Assembly (NCBI GenBank): GCA_016718385.1
Contig: JADKDK010000001.1
Span: 496,001-560,000, forward strand
From: Gammaproteobacteria bacterium
GTDB taxonomy: Bacteria > Pseudomonadota > Gammaproteobacteria > Pseudomonadales > UBA5518
Direction: 5' to 3'
Length of the DNA: 64,000 nt
Shown: positions 1 to 7,810 of the stretch, piece by piece
Position numbering within the stretch: the first letter of the stretch is position 1
How the letters are laid out: every line of letters begins with the position of its first letter
Notes under the pieces: model-generated
The model's input: only the letters and a program-made list of their open reading frames with translations
Databases searched by the model: none
What the model was told of the DNA's origin: nothing
Position numbers and translations under genes: made by a program

Positions 1-116
1 CCCGGCAGGTAGTCGTCGCTGCCGAAGTCGGTGCTTCCGACTTCCTCTGCGACCAGTTCGTGCAGTTGGTCCACCGCCGTGGCGAAGACCTTGGGTGCAG
101 CGTATCTGTCATCCAT
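1..116 (-). CDS. Sulfotransferase family protein, N-terminal fragment (cut by window edge)
   Basis: Only the first 38 codons lie in the window; the gene continues to the left. The start ATG at 116 lies 6 bp downstream of the SDR stop, so it is the fourth gene of the minus-strand operon. The visible peptide has the Glu/Val-rich helix followed by a D-F-G-S-D-D-Y-L-P-G stretch. This matches the N-terminus of Sulfotransfer_3-type proteins and resembles the same region of the complete sulfotransferase at 55709 (DSDSFREGL). The PAPS-binding loop, which would lie near residue 90, is not visible. The assignment rests on this N-terminal resemblance and on context. Confidence 0.5.
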   Translation of the reverse strand, partial: MDDRYAAPKVFATAVDQLHELVAEEVGSTDFGSDDYLP

Positions 117-122
117 CGCGGT

Positions 123-905
123 TCACTCGTCCGGAATGCCGCTCATCGACGGGCCGCCGTTGACCGCAACGGTCTGCCCGGTGATGTAGGAGGCGGCATC
201 GCTGGCGAAGAAGACGATCATGTTGGCCACTTCGTCCGGCGTGCCCGGGCGGCGCAGCGGGATCATTGCGAGATTGCTCATGTCGAGCTTCGCCACTTCC
301 CACGCCGCAGCCGCGCGCTCCGATGCGATCATCCCCGCCGCGACGCAGTTGGCGCGAATGCCATGACGGCCCCATTCGGCCGCCGTGACGGTGGTGAACA
401 TCTGCAGCGCAGCCTTGGCCGCCGAATAATGCGCCCCGCCTTTCACGCCGCTTGTGCCGGCATTGGAGGAGATATTGACGATCGCGCCGGATCGCTGCGC
501 GATCATGTGCGGGCCTACCGCGTGCGTGCACAGATAGGCGGCGCGCACATTGAGGTCGAAACTCGCGTCCCAGGCCCTGCTGCTCAGCCCCGCGAGCGGC
601 CCGAGGCGCGAGCCGCCGGCGTTGTTGACGAGGATGTCGATGCGCCCGAATTCATCCAGCGTGCGCTGGACCAGGCGGGTGACCTGTTCCTCGTTCTTGA
701 CGTCGGTCGGCACTGCCAGGCAGCGCGCGCCCGATTCCTCGCGCACGCGCGCGGCCGCGCGCTCCAGCTCATCGGCGGTGCGGCTGGCGATGACGACAGC
801 GGCGCCCCTGCGCGCGAATTGCCGCGCGGTCGCGAGGCCGATGCCGGTGCCGCCGCCGGTGACGATGGCGACGCGGCCGGTGAAATCGGAATAGTCGGGG
901 TTCAT
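123..905 (-). CDS. SDR-family NAD(P)-dependent oxidoreductase
   Basis: A 260-aa classical short-chain dehydrogenase. The Rossmann nucleotide motif TGGGTGIG is near residues 16-23, NNAGG lies in the middle and YSAAKAA supplies the catalytic Tyr and Lys; it ends with the usual ITGQTVAVNGG segment. The start at 905 (MNPDYSDF) is preferred over an in-frame ATG at 935 because GGAGGTGG sits about 8 bp upstream of it and the 935 start would overlap the upstream gene by 25 bp. It likely oxidises or reduces a hydroxyl/keto group in the cytoplasm. It follows the DUF1214 gene by 5 bp in one transcript. The substrate is not readable from the sequence. Confidence 0.9.
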   Translation of the reverse strand: MNPDYSDFTGRVAIVTGGGTGIGLATARQFARRGAAVVIASRTADELERAAARVREESGARCLAVPTDVKNEEQVTRLVQRTLDEFGRIDILVNNAGGSRLGPLAGLSSRAWDASFDLNVRAAYLCTHAVGPHMIAQRSGAIVNISSNAGTSGVKGGAHYSAAKAALQMFTTVTAAEWGRHGIRANCVAAGMIASERAAAAWEVAKLDMSNLAMIPLRRPGTPDEVANMIVFFASDAASYITGQTVAVNGGPSMSGIPDE

Positions 906-910
906 GGGGT

Positions 911-2089
911 TTACCACCTCCGGCGTCGTTGACATGCGCGTACCCGTCGGCGCAGCTCGTCGGCGCGTTCTGCGGGCGTTACCACCGGTGTGTCGGCAGG
1001 CAGGTGGTGGCGCAGCTCGGCCAGTTTCACGCGCCTGATCACCGGTGTCGGGTTGGTGTCGCAATCGAACCAGCGCCCATAGATGCCGCCTTCCGTGTAT
1101 CCGGCAGGATCGAGCCAGTTCGGCACGCCGGGGTCTTCCAGCGCGATGACGGCGCGGAACCTGCCGTCCGAACTGGCTCGTGCCGTATGGCCATTGAGGC
1201 TGGAAAGGCGATACACGTATTCGAGTGCGTTGAAATAGGGGTCGTTGAGCTGGATGTTCCAATAGGGGCGGCGCTCGGGCAGATCGGTCTCGATGATCAG
1301 CGCCTCGTCCTCCTCCAGCTGGAAGCAGGCCGGCCAGTAGACCTGCTTGGCGAGCGCGCCCTTCATGCGCACCGGCTCGAACACGTTGAAGCCGACGCGT
1401 TCTTTCACGCCGTTCTGCAGGCGGTAGTAGCTGCGGGTCTTGCGGGCGGGAAACTTCGCCATTTCCTCGATGCGCGCGATGATCTCGTCGGGCGTCAGGC
1501 GCGGTTTGGCGGGGACGGGATCGAGGCACTCGATCGAGAGCGTGGGGTCGATCTCGTTCTCCCAGTCGTAGCTGCGCAGGCGCACCATCATGCCGGTGGC
1601 CTGCGGATGGATCGGCGCCCAGTTGCCGGCGTGGCCAGCCGGGCGTTCGACGCTGAAAACCACCTCGAAATCACCGCCGGGTTCGAAAACGATGTCCTGG
1701 TCATCGATCTCGTTGTGCCCGCCGATCTGCGCAATGTCATCGACCATGCCGGACATGAAGCGCTGCGTGGTGAAGCTCAGGATCTTCACCGTACCGCGAT
1801 TGCCGCTGACCCTGTATTTCAGGTCACCGCGTATCGGGCTGTAGAGATAGATGTCGTCGGGATTGGGCTGGAGCGTGAACACCGGGTTCCACAGCGGAGC
1901 CCAGTCGGGGTGTTCCGGCGTGGCGTGGAAATAGGCGAAGTAGGAATAGGACAGGCTCATCATCGTCTGCCGATAGACGTCGGCGCGATAATCCGCGTGC
2001 TCCGGGTGCCAGGTGTTCGCGAGTTCCGCGACCGCATCCTCCAGAGCGCCGAGATATTCGAGGATGGTCGGGCCAATACGCGTGTCCAT
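911..2089 (-). CDS. DUF1214 domain-containing protein
   Basis: A 392-aa protein. Its C-terminal third (about residues 270-370) carries the Trp/Tyr/Pro-rich pattern of DUF1214, including RPYWNIQLNDPYFNALEYVYR, here given as a 21-residue span only by its ends RPYWN...YVYR. The DUF1214 family is mostly seen beside oxidoreductases in catabolic clusters and has no settled biochemical function. No signal peptide or membrane segment is visible. The start at 2089 has AAGGA about 9 bp upstream. It lies between a VOC protein and an SDR in an apparent four-gene operon, which suggests a role in the same pathway; the reaction is unknown. Confidence 0.75.
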   Translation of the reverse strand: MDTRIGPTILEYLGALEDAVAELANTWHPEHADYRADVYRQTMMSLSYSYFAYFHATPEHPDWAPLWNPVFTLQPNPDDIYLYSPIRGDLKYRVSGNRGTVKILSFTTQRFMSGMVDDIAQIGGHNEIDDQDIVFEPGGDFEVVFSVERPAGHAGNWAPIHPQATGMMVRLRSYDWENEIDPTLSIECLDPVPAKPRLTPDEIIARIEEMAKFPARKTRSYYRLQNGVKERVGFNVFEPVRMKGALAKQVYWPACFQLEEDEALIIETDLPERRPYWNIQLNDPYFNALEYVYRLSSLNGHTARASSDGRFRAVIALEDPGVPNWLDPAGYTEGGIYGRWFDCDTNPTPVIRRVKLAELRHHLPADTPVVTPAERADELRRRVRACQRRRRW

Positions 2090-2126
2090 ATGCAATTCCT
2101 TCGTGCTCGGCCTGTGAAGGTGACGC

Positions 2127-2627
2127 TCAGTTGCCCGGCACACTCTCGAAAAAGGCCAGCCCGGCAGGTTCGGGGAACAGGTATTCGCAGTAATGCCCCA
2201 ACTCCGGGGTCTCGACGAAGCAACTCTGCATGAAGCCCGGATTGCTGCTCCTGGAGGGCATGTTCCAGCCCTTGCGTGCGATCTCCGTCAGCAGCGCGTT
2301 CCACTCGTCCCCGTTACGGATCAGGAAGCCGAGGTGGTGATGACGAATGGCGAATTCGTCGGTTGGCAATCGCCCGGTGTACAGCTGCGAACCCGGACCG
2401 TTCGCGGTGAGCAGTTCGTACATCGTGCCGCCGACCCACGCCAGTTCGACGTGGATGTGACCGCCTGCCGGCAGCTGTCCTTCCAGGCGCCGGAAGGCAC
2501 CGATGCCGTAGCGCTCCCCGAAAATATCGCGCGCCCGCTCGATGTCGTTGGTCGCATACGCCACCTGGAACTGCTCGGCGTGCAGCAGCCCTGCGGCAGG
2601 GTCGAACGTGGCATCCGGTCTTTTCAT
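2127..2627 (-). CDS. VOC-superfamily (glyoxalase/bleomycin-resistance fold) protein
   Basis: A 166-aa protein with the paired beta-alpha-beta-beta-beta layout of vicinal-oxygen-chelate proteins. FQVAYATNDIERARDIFGERYG opens the fold, here cited by its ends FQVAYA...RYG; HIHVELAWVGG and RHHHLGFLI carry His residues that could bind metal. VOC proteins catalyse isomerisation, epimerisation or ring-opening oxygenation, and which applies here is unknown. The ATG at 2627 has a GAGG about 9 bp upstream. It is the first gene of the minus-strand operon and its promoter faces the 2733 palindrome. It is a distant relative of the VOC gene at 56885, which also sits near a sulfotransferase. Confidence 0.75.
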   Translation of the reverse strand: MKRPDATFDPAAGLLHAEQFQVAYATNDIERARDIFGERYGIGAFRRLEGQLPAGGHIHVELAWVGGTMYELLTANGPGSQLYTGRLPTDEFAIRHHHLGFLIRNGDEWNALLTEIARKGWNMPSRSSNPGFMQSCFVETPELGHYCEYLFPEPAGLAFFESVPGN

Positions 2628-2732
2628 AGGCTCGGCCTCATCGTGCAGGAATTGCCCCCAACCCGGGTATGAGCGGGTTGGCGCGCCTTGCTCGCGTCCC
2701 GATCGGGAGATTCCCCGAGTGCCCCGGTTGCA

Positions 2733-2754
2733 GTAGATAGTATTCACTATCTAC
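2733..2754. promoter_or_regulatory. Perfect inverted repeat, candidate operator for the divergent TetR
   Basis: GTAGATAG-TATTCA-CTATCTAC: two perfect 8-bp arms around a 6-bp spacer, in the gap between the divergent VOC operon (start 2627) and the TetR gene (2908). The size and position fit a TetR-family operator controlling both transcription units. Binding by the adjacent regulator is inferred. Confidence 0.6.
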
Positions 2755-2907
2755 AAGGTCTGGCAAGATGCTGCCTGGATTTTCAGGCGTAAAGTGCAGC
2801 GCCACCGCGGCCGGTTGGCGTGGCGGGCAGTTCGAGGTAGTGCAGGAGTGGAGCGGGGATTGGCTACGCGGCGAAAGACAACGGCAGCTGCAGTGACTCC
2901 TGGCGCG

Positions 2908-3573
2908 ATGCGCAGGAAGAAGCGGCGCTCGCCCGGAGAGATCAGGGAACGGCTGATCGATGCGGCCCGGGAGGAATTCAAGCGCTGCGGCTTTGCCGGG
3001 GCAACGACGGCGGCAATCGCTCGCAACGCCGACGTCACCGAAGCACAGCTGTTCCGTTATTTCGAGTCGAAGGCGGCACTTTTTCGCGAGGCGGTTTTCG
3101 AGCGGCTGAACCAGCATTTTTCCGAGTTCAACGCACGATATCCGACCGACTTTTCCAGTCGGGCGAACGTTCGCGATCGCGAACGACGGTACATAATCGA
3201 GTTGCAGCAGTTTCTCGACGAGCACTCGAAACTACTGCTGTCGCTGGTTGCAGCCCAGAGCTTCACCTCGGGCAGTCTGCAGGGGGTCGGCGAGATCGAG
3301 AGCCTGCGCCACTACTTCGAGCGCGGCGCCGCGACGATGAGCGGCAGGATCGGGGGGAATCCCCCGCTCGACCCGAAATTGCTGGTGAGGGTGTCGTTTG
3401 CGGCGGTGCTCGGTTGCGTGATCTTCAAGGACTGGATCTTTCCCGCCGGTCTCGCGAGCGACGATGACATCAATGCAGCCGTCATCGATTTCGTCATCGA
3501 TGGAATCAGTATCAACTCGGATCCCGGGTCTGAAGAACCTGTGCGCAGATCCGGCAAGGGGAGAGCAACATGA
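2908..3573 (+). CDS. TetR/AcrR-family transcriptional regulator
   Basis: A 221-aa regulator. The N-terminal helix-turn-helix reads IRERLIDAAREEF followed by ATTAAIARNADVTEAQLFRYF, cited here by its ends ATTAAI...LFRYF. The C-terminal half is a helical ligand domain without a recognisable family. The start is uncertain: in-frame GTG/TTG codons near 2848 and 2860 and an ATG at 2794 would add a basic N-terminal tail, but none has better Shine-Dalgarno spacing. The gene is divergent from the VOC-DUF1214-SDR operon, with the 2733 palindrome between them, so it probably regulates that operon and itself. It overlaps the next small ORF by four bases (ATGA). Confidence 0.85.
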   Translation: MRRKKRRSPGEIRERLIDAAREEFKRCGFAGATTAAIARNADVTEAQLFRYFESKAALFREAVFERLNQHFSEFNARYPTDFSSRANVRDRERRYIIELQQFLDEHSKLLLSLVAAQSFTSGSLQGVGEIESLRHYFERGAATMSGRIGGNPPLDPKLLVRVSFAAVLGCVIFKDWIFPAGLASDDDINAAVIDFVIDGISINSDPGSEEPVRRSGKGRAT

Positions 3574-3734
3574 CGCCGGCCAACCATCAACTCGTTCGCG
3601 ATTTCTTCACGGCTATCGCCAGCGGCAATGTGCCTGATGATCTGCTGACGCAGGATATGTCCCTCTGGACGGTGAACGGAGGCACGTCGGACAAGGCGCG
3701 TTTTCAGGGCGCCATGACCAGAACCCCGGCTTAG
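3570..3734 (+). pseudogene. Truncated SnoaL-like (NTF2-fold) gene remnant
   Basis: The ATG overlaps the TetR stop (ATGA) and has GGGGAGAG upstream, so it looks translated. The 54-codon product starts with NHQLVRDFFTAIASGN and goes on through DDLLTQDMSLWTVNGG, which matches the first third of SnoaL/ketosteroid-isomerase-like proteins (usually 120-150 aa). It then runs into a TAG at 3732. The remaining strands of the fold are absent, and the molybdopterin oxidoreductase begins 30 bp later. It is either a decayed gene whose 3' part was deleted or a short peptide retained for translational coupling. It is unlike the intact SnoaL-like gene at 60860. Confidence 0.55.
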
Positions 3735-3764
3735 GCGGGGCGGGAATTCGAACGGAGCCACGTG

Positions 3765-5951
3765 ATGCAAACCAGGGCAAAGTCCTTCTGCCGCAATTGC
3801 GGCGCGCTGTGCTCGATGGAGCTGACCATCGAGGACGGCAAGCTGGCAGGTGTGAGCGCCGACGGTAGCGCCTCGCCGTACGGGGCCTATATGTGCCCCA
3901 AGGGCCGCGCCAGCCTGGATTTTCATAACGGGGCGGAAGGCCGGCTGCTGAACAGCCTGCGCCGCGAGGCGTCCGGCGCGTTCAGCGAGTTGCCGGCGGC
4001 CCGGGCCCTGGACGAGATTGCCGCCAGGCTCGCGGCCCTGATCGCGGAACACGGACCGCGCTCGGTCGCTTTCTATCACGGCACCGGCGCGTACCGAAGC
4101 GTGCTGGGCGCTCTGCTGGAGCGAGCCTTCGTCTCGAGCCTCGGGTCGCCGAACTTCTTCTCGACGATGACGATCGACCAGTCGGCGAAGTGGGTCACGG
4201 CCGGTCGAATGGGCGTGATGGCGAGCGGCAAGCCCAGCACCCGGGACATCGACCTTGCGGTCATCGTCGGCAACAATCCGCTGGTCAGCCACCAGACCTA
4301 CCCGTTCGGGCCCGGAGAGAGCGGGGCACCGGGCAAGTCGTTCGCCGCGGCGCGGGCGCGCGGCGCGCGCATCGTCGTGGTCGATCCGCGACGCACGGAA
4401 ACGGCGCGCTACGCCGATCTGCTGATCCAGCCACTTCCCGGACACGACGCGGCGCTCTTTGCAGCAGTCGCCCACATCCTGCTGCGCGACGGCACCTGCA
4501 ACACGGCGTTTTGCGAACGCTTCGTCACCCAGCTGGACCGGCTGGCCGAGGCCGTCGCGCCGTTCACGCCGGAACTCGTGGCCAGGCGCGCCGATGTGCC
4601 GGTGGAACAGATCGAGCAACTCGCGCGGTGGCTGGGCGAGGCAGAGCGCCCGTTCGTGGGCAGCGGCAGCGGGCCCTCGATGTCCGCCCATTCCAATCTC
4701 AACGACCACATGATCGAGACCGTGAATGCGCTGGTCGGCGGCTACAGGCGCGCGGGAGACCTGGTGCGAAATCCCGGCACGCTCAAGCCGCGCGTGTGCA
4801 TCGAGACGGTGGTCCCGCCGCAGCGCAGCTGGGAAAGGGGCGTGAAGTGCAGGACGGCCGACATCGGCGCGCTCTACGGGGAGTTTCCGACGGCGCTGCT
4901 GCCGCAGGAAATCCTGGTGCCGGGGCCGGACAGGATTCGCGCGCTGATCGTGTTCGGCGGCAATCCGCTGACGGCGCTCGGCGATCCCGCACGGGCCGTG
5001 CCCGCTTTCGCGGATCTCGAGCTGCTGGTCAGCCTCGATGCGCGCATGAACGAAACGGCCCGGATGGCGCATTACGTGATCGCGACGTCGCAGCATTTCG
5101 AGCGTCACGATCTCAGCATTCCGGGAGACAGTCTCTATCCGGAGGCCTTTGCGCAATACGCGCCACCGGTGGTTCCCGGGCCCGCCGGAACGATCCATGA
5201 CTGGGAGTTCTTCTGGGGCGTCGCGTCCAGGCTGAAACTGCCGTTGACGCTCAAGTACTGGAACTATGGATTGTCCTATGACGCGATCCCGGGCGGACTG
5301 CCGCTGGACATGGAGCGCGCGCCCGATCCGGAGGACATGATGCGTTATCTCTGCGAGCACGGCGACGTGTCGTTCGACGAGTTGCGCGCGAATCCGGGCG
5401 GCGTGCGGCCCGTCCGCCCACCGCAGTACGTGAAGGCGGCGCCGGACAACGGTGCGCGGCTCGAGCTCTGCCCGCCGGACGTCGCGGCCGAATTGCATGC
5501 CGTGCTCGAGGAAGTGGTGGACGATCGGTTCAAGTACAGACTGGCCTGTCGCCGGATCCTGGATGCGATGAACAGCGCGTACCGGGACTCGCCGCAAACG
5601 GTCAGAAAATATCCGCTGAACTGGGCTTACATGAACCCCGACGATATGCGCGAGGACGGTATCGACGACAACGCACTGATAGAGATCCAGTCGGAATCAG
5701 GTCGTATCCTGGGTGTCGCCAGGGCAGAGAGCCAACTGCGTCGGGGCGTGGTGTCGATGACGCACCTCTACGGATCTCTCGCCCCTTCGACTGATCCCTA
5801 CGCTCAACGCGGAAGCCACACGGGGCGGCTGACATCGCTGCAGAAGCACCTGGAGCCCATCAATTTCATGCCGCGCTTTTCCGGCATTCCCGTCAATATT
5901 CGCCGGGCAGGTGGCGATGTCCCGGCAGCTGCCCTGTTGGCGACGATATGA
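3765..5951 (+). CDS. Molybdopterin (bis-MGD) oxidoreductase, formate dehydrogenase/acetylene hydratase-like
   Basis: A 728-aa member of the DMSO-reductase superfamily. C9-x2-C12-x3-C16 and C44 (in MCPKG) form the [4Fe-4S] site; VVVDPRRTETA and the later GGNPLTALGDP are dinucleotide-binding segments, and the C-terminal molydop-binding domain (from about residue 620) includes MTHLYG. Where formate dehydrogenases carry the Cys/SeCys metal ligand (about residue 140) this protein reads TIDQSAKW, so it has no Cys and may use Asp138 or Ser140. There is no Tat signal, so it is probably cytoplasmic. A GTG at 3762 is an alternative start; GGAG sits 9 bp before the ATG. No electron-transfer subunit is adjacent. 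The reaction is unknown. Confidence 0.85.
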   Translation: MQTRAKSFCRNCGALCSMELTIEDGKLAGVSADGSASPYGAYMCPKGRASLDFHNGAEGRLLNSLRREASGAFSELPAARALDEIAARLAALIAEHGPRSVAFYHGTGAYRSVLGALLERAFVSSLGSPNFFSTMTIDQSAKWVTAGRMGVMASGKPSTRDIDLAVIVGNNPLVSHQTYPFGPGESGAPGKSFAAARARGARIVVVDPRRTETARYADLLIQPLPGHDAALFAAVAHILLRDGTCNTAFCERFVTQLDRLAEAVAPFTPELVARRADVPVEQIEQLARWLGEAERPFVGSGSGPSMSAHSNLNDHMIETVNALVGGYRRAGDLVRNPGTLKPRVCIETVVPPQRSWERGVKCRTADIGALYGEFPTALLPQEILVPGPDRIRALIVFGGNPLTALGDPARAVPAFADLELLVSLDARMNETARMAHYVIATSQHFERHDLSIPGDSLYPEAFAQYAPPVVPGPAGTIHDWEFFWGVASRLKLPLTLKYWNYGLSYDAIPGGLPLDMERAPDPEDMMRYLCEHGDVSFDELRANPGGVRPVRPPQYVKAAPDNGARLELCPPDVAAELHAVLEEVVDDRFKYRLACRRILDAMNSAYRDSPQTVRKYPLNWAYMNPDDMREDGIDDNALIEIQSESGRILGVARAESQLRRGVVSMTHLYGSLAPSTDPYAQRGSHTGRLTSLQKHLEPINFMPRFSGIPVNIRRAGGDVPAAALLATI

Positions 5952-5952
5952 A

Positions 5953-6189
5953 TCAGCCCAGTGCGTCGGCGTCTGCCACCACCGGGCGACTCTCGCGCGT
6001 TGCGCGCAAACACCTGTCGGGCTCGCCGCAGTCGGCGATCTCGATGTAATCCTCGTGCACCGCCTTGATCACCGCCGCGAACGGGAAATCACCCAGCGCG
6101 GGCACGCGATAGCTCACGGTGTCGCCCACCTTGAAGGTCGAGGGGTCGAAGTTGAATTCAAACGGACATTTGCCGTCCATTCCAATCAT
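5953..6189 (-). CDS. Small conserved-looking hypothetical protein (78 aa)
   Basis: A 78-aa protein starting MIGMDGKCPFEF with GGGGAG 8 bp upstream of the ATG, which argues that it is really translated. The middle part (FKVGDTVSYRVPALG, then FAAVIKAVHEDYIEI) is a strand-rich pattern like an SH3-type small barrel. There are Cys residues at positions 8, 54 and 60. It is the last gene of the minus-strand operon, 68 bp after the aldehyde dehydrogenase, and its stop lies one base from the stop of the convergent molybdopterin enzyme. No family is recognised; a chaperone-like or regulatory role is only a guess. Confidence 0.6.
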   Translation of the reverse strand: MIGMDGKCPFEFNFDPSTFKVGDTVSYRVPALGDFPFAAVIKAVHEDYIEIADCGEPDRCLRATRESRPVVADADALG

Positions 6190-6257
6190 GTTGCGTACTC
6201 CCCGCGCAATCGCCTGCGCATGCAATGGTCGAGCACCGCCACGGTGGCTGTCGCTCG

Positions 6258-7724
6258 CTACGCCCTGGTGGCGATGACCTTGCTGTCGAGAAACTCCTCG
6301 ATTCCCTCGCGGCCCCACTCGCGACCGACGCCGCTGCACTTGAATCCGCCGAACGGCAGGTCGCCGGTGATGCTGAGGCCGCCGTTGACGCTGATGGCGC
6401 CGGCGCGCATGCGCCGGGCGATGCGCGTGGCCCGCTCCTTGCTGGCGGAGATGACGCAACCGCCCAGGGCGTAATCGCTGTCGTTGGCGATGCGGATCGC
6501 GTCCTCGTCATCCTCGTAGGGGATCACCACCAGTACGGGACCGAAGATCTCTTCCTGCGCGATGCGCATATCGTTGCGCACGTCGACGAAGCAGGTCGGC
6601 TCGATGAAGAAGCCGCCGCCCTTGTCGGTCCGGGCCTTGCCGCCGGCGAGCAGGCGCGCGCCTTCCTTCTGTCCCAGCGCGATGTATTCCATCACCCGGT
6701 CGCGCTGGCGCGCCGAGATGACCGGGCCCATGACCTGGGTGGGATCGTCGAAATCGCCCCACTTGGTGGCGAAGCCCGCGTAGGCCATCTCCAGTGCTTT
6801 CACCGCCTCGTCGTAACGGCTGCGCGGGACCAGCAGGCGGGTAGGGATCGCGCAGCCCTGGCCGGCATGGAATATCACCATCGACTGCATGACGGACATT
6901 GCAAAGTCCGGCGCATCGTCGAGGATGATGTTCGCCGACTTGCCGCCGAGTTCCAGGAACACGCGCTTGAGCGTCGCCGCGGCGGTTTCCATGATGCGCT
7001 TGCCGACGCCGGTGGAGCCCGTGAACGAGATCACGTCGACCCTGGGGTCCTTCACCAGCGCTTCGCCCGCCATGACGGGATCGGCGGACGTGATGACGTT
7101 GAACACACCGGGGGGGAAGCCGGCTTCCACGGCGAGCTCACCCATGAACGCGGCGGTCGCCGGGGTATCCGGGGCAGGCTTCAGCACCACGGTGCAGCCG
7201 GCAAGAAGCGCCGGCACGACCTTGCCGACATTCACGTACAGCGGCACGTTCCAGGGCGAGATGGCGCCGACCACGCCGAGCGGCTCATGAACCACGATCC
7301 GGTCGCTGTCGAAGCCCATTTCATTGCGCCGCCCGCGATCCTCTTCCCACGTCACCGACGGGAAGCAAGTCAGCACGTCGTCCATGCCGCTGAGCGCCCG
7401 GTCGACCTGCGCGCGGTAGGCCGCCCCGATGGAAGAGCCCGCCTCGAGGCGGACAATCTGGACAAGCCGGTCGCGGTTCGCGAACAGCAGGTCACGGTAT
7501 TTCTTCATCAGCGCGAAGCGCTCTTCGTGCTGCTGCGACCAGTCGGTCTGGTCGAAGGCGCGCCGTGCCGCGGCGATCGCATCGTTCACATCGTCCGCGG
7601 AGGCGTCCGCCGACTTGCCGATGACCTCGCCGGTCCACGGGCAGATATTGTCAAAGGTCCTGTTGCCGGCAGCTGCGCGCAGCTTGCCGTCGATATAGAG
7701 CCTGGCGTCCGGGAGCATTTCCAT
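6258..7724 (-). CDS. Aldehyde dehydrogenase family protein
   Basis: A 488-aa NAD(P)-dependent aldehyde dehydrogenase of normal length. ISPWNVPL and the FTGSTGVGKRI dinucleotide site (about 234-244) are present, with the general base E258 in LELGGKSA, the nucleophile C291 in HAGQGC, and EEIFGPVL. It oxidises an aldehyde to the acid. The start has AAAGGACAG upstream. It is transcribed after the KstD-like dehydrogenase with an 86-bp gap that holds a small hairpin. It probably oxidises a side-chain or ring-opened aldehyde from the same pathway. It is not a recent paralog of the aldehyde dehydrogenase at 30484. Confidence 0.95.
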   Translation of the reverse strand: MEMLPDARLYIDGKLRAAAGNRTFDNICPWTGEVIGKSADASADDVNDAIAAARRAFDQTDWSQQHEERFALMKKYRDLLFANRDRLVQIVRLEAGSSIGAAYRAQVDRALSGMDDVLTCFPSVTWEEDRGRRNEMGFDSDRIVVHEPLGVVGAISPWNVPLYVNVGKVVPALLAGCTVVLKPAPDTPATAAFMGELAVEAGFPPGVFNVITSADPVMAGEALVKDPRVDVISFTGSTGVGKRIMETAAATLKRVFLELGGKSANIILDDAPDFAMSVMQSMVIFHAGQGCAIPTRLLVPRSRYDEAVKALEMAYAGFATKWGDFDDPTQVMGPVISARQRDRVMEYIALGQKEGARLLAGGKARTDKGGGFFIEPTCFVDVRNDMRIAQEEIFGPVLVVIPYEDDEDAIRIANDSDYALGGCVISASKERATRIARRMRAGAISVNGGLSITGDLPFGGFKCSGVGREWGREGIEEFLDSKVIATRA

Positions 7725-7752
7725 GTGTCTGTCCTTTCTGGGTTTCCTGAGG

Positions 7753-7770
7753 CAGCGCCGTCAGGCGCTG
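7753..7770 (-). other. Short intercistronic hairpin
   Basis: CAGCGCC-GTCA-GGCGCTG, a perfect 7-bp stem with a 4-base loop between the KstD-like gene and the aldehyde dehydrogenase. There is no T-tract on either strand, so it is more likely an mRNA-processing or stability hairpin than a terminator. Confidence 0.35.
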
Positions 7771-7810
7771 AACGGGTTGAACTGTCGCGGCATTCCCGTC
7801 GGGACAGCCG

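Noticed and set aside
3312..5597. Very long open frame on the minus strand opposite the molybdopterin oxidoreductase
   Set aside because: It mirrors the codon pattern of the real gene, is Arg/His-rich without any domain, and lacks a ribosome site; it is a GC-rich shadow.
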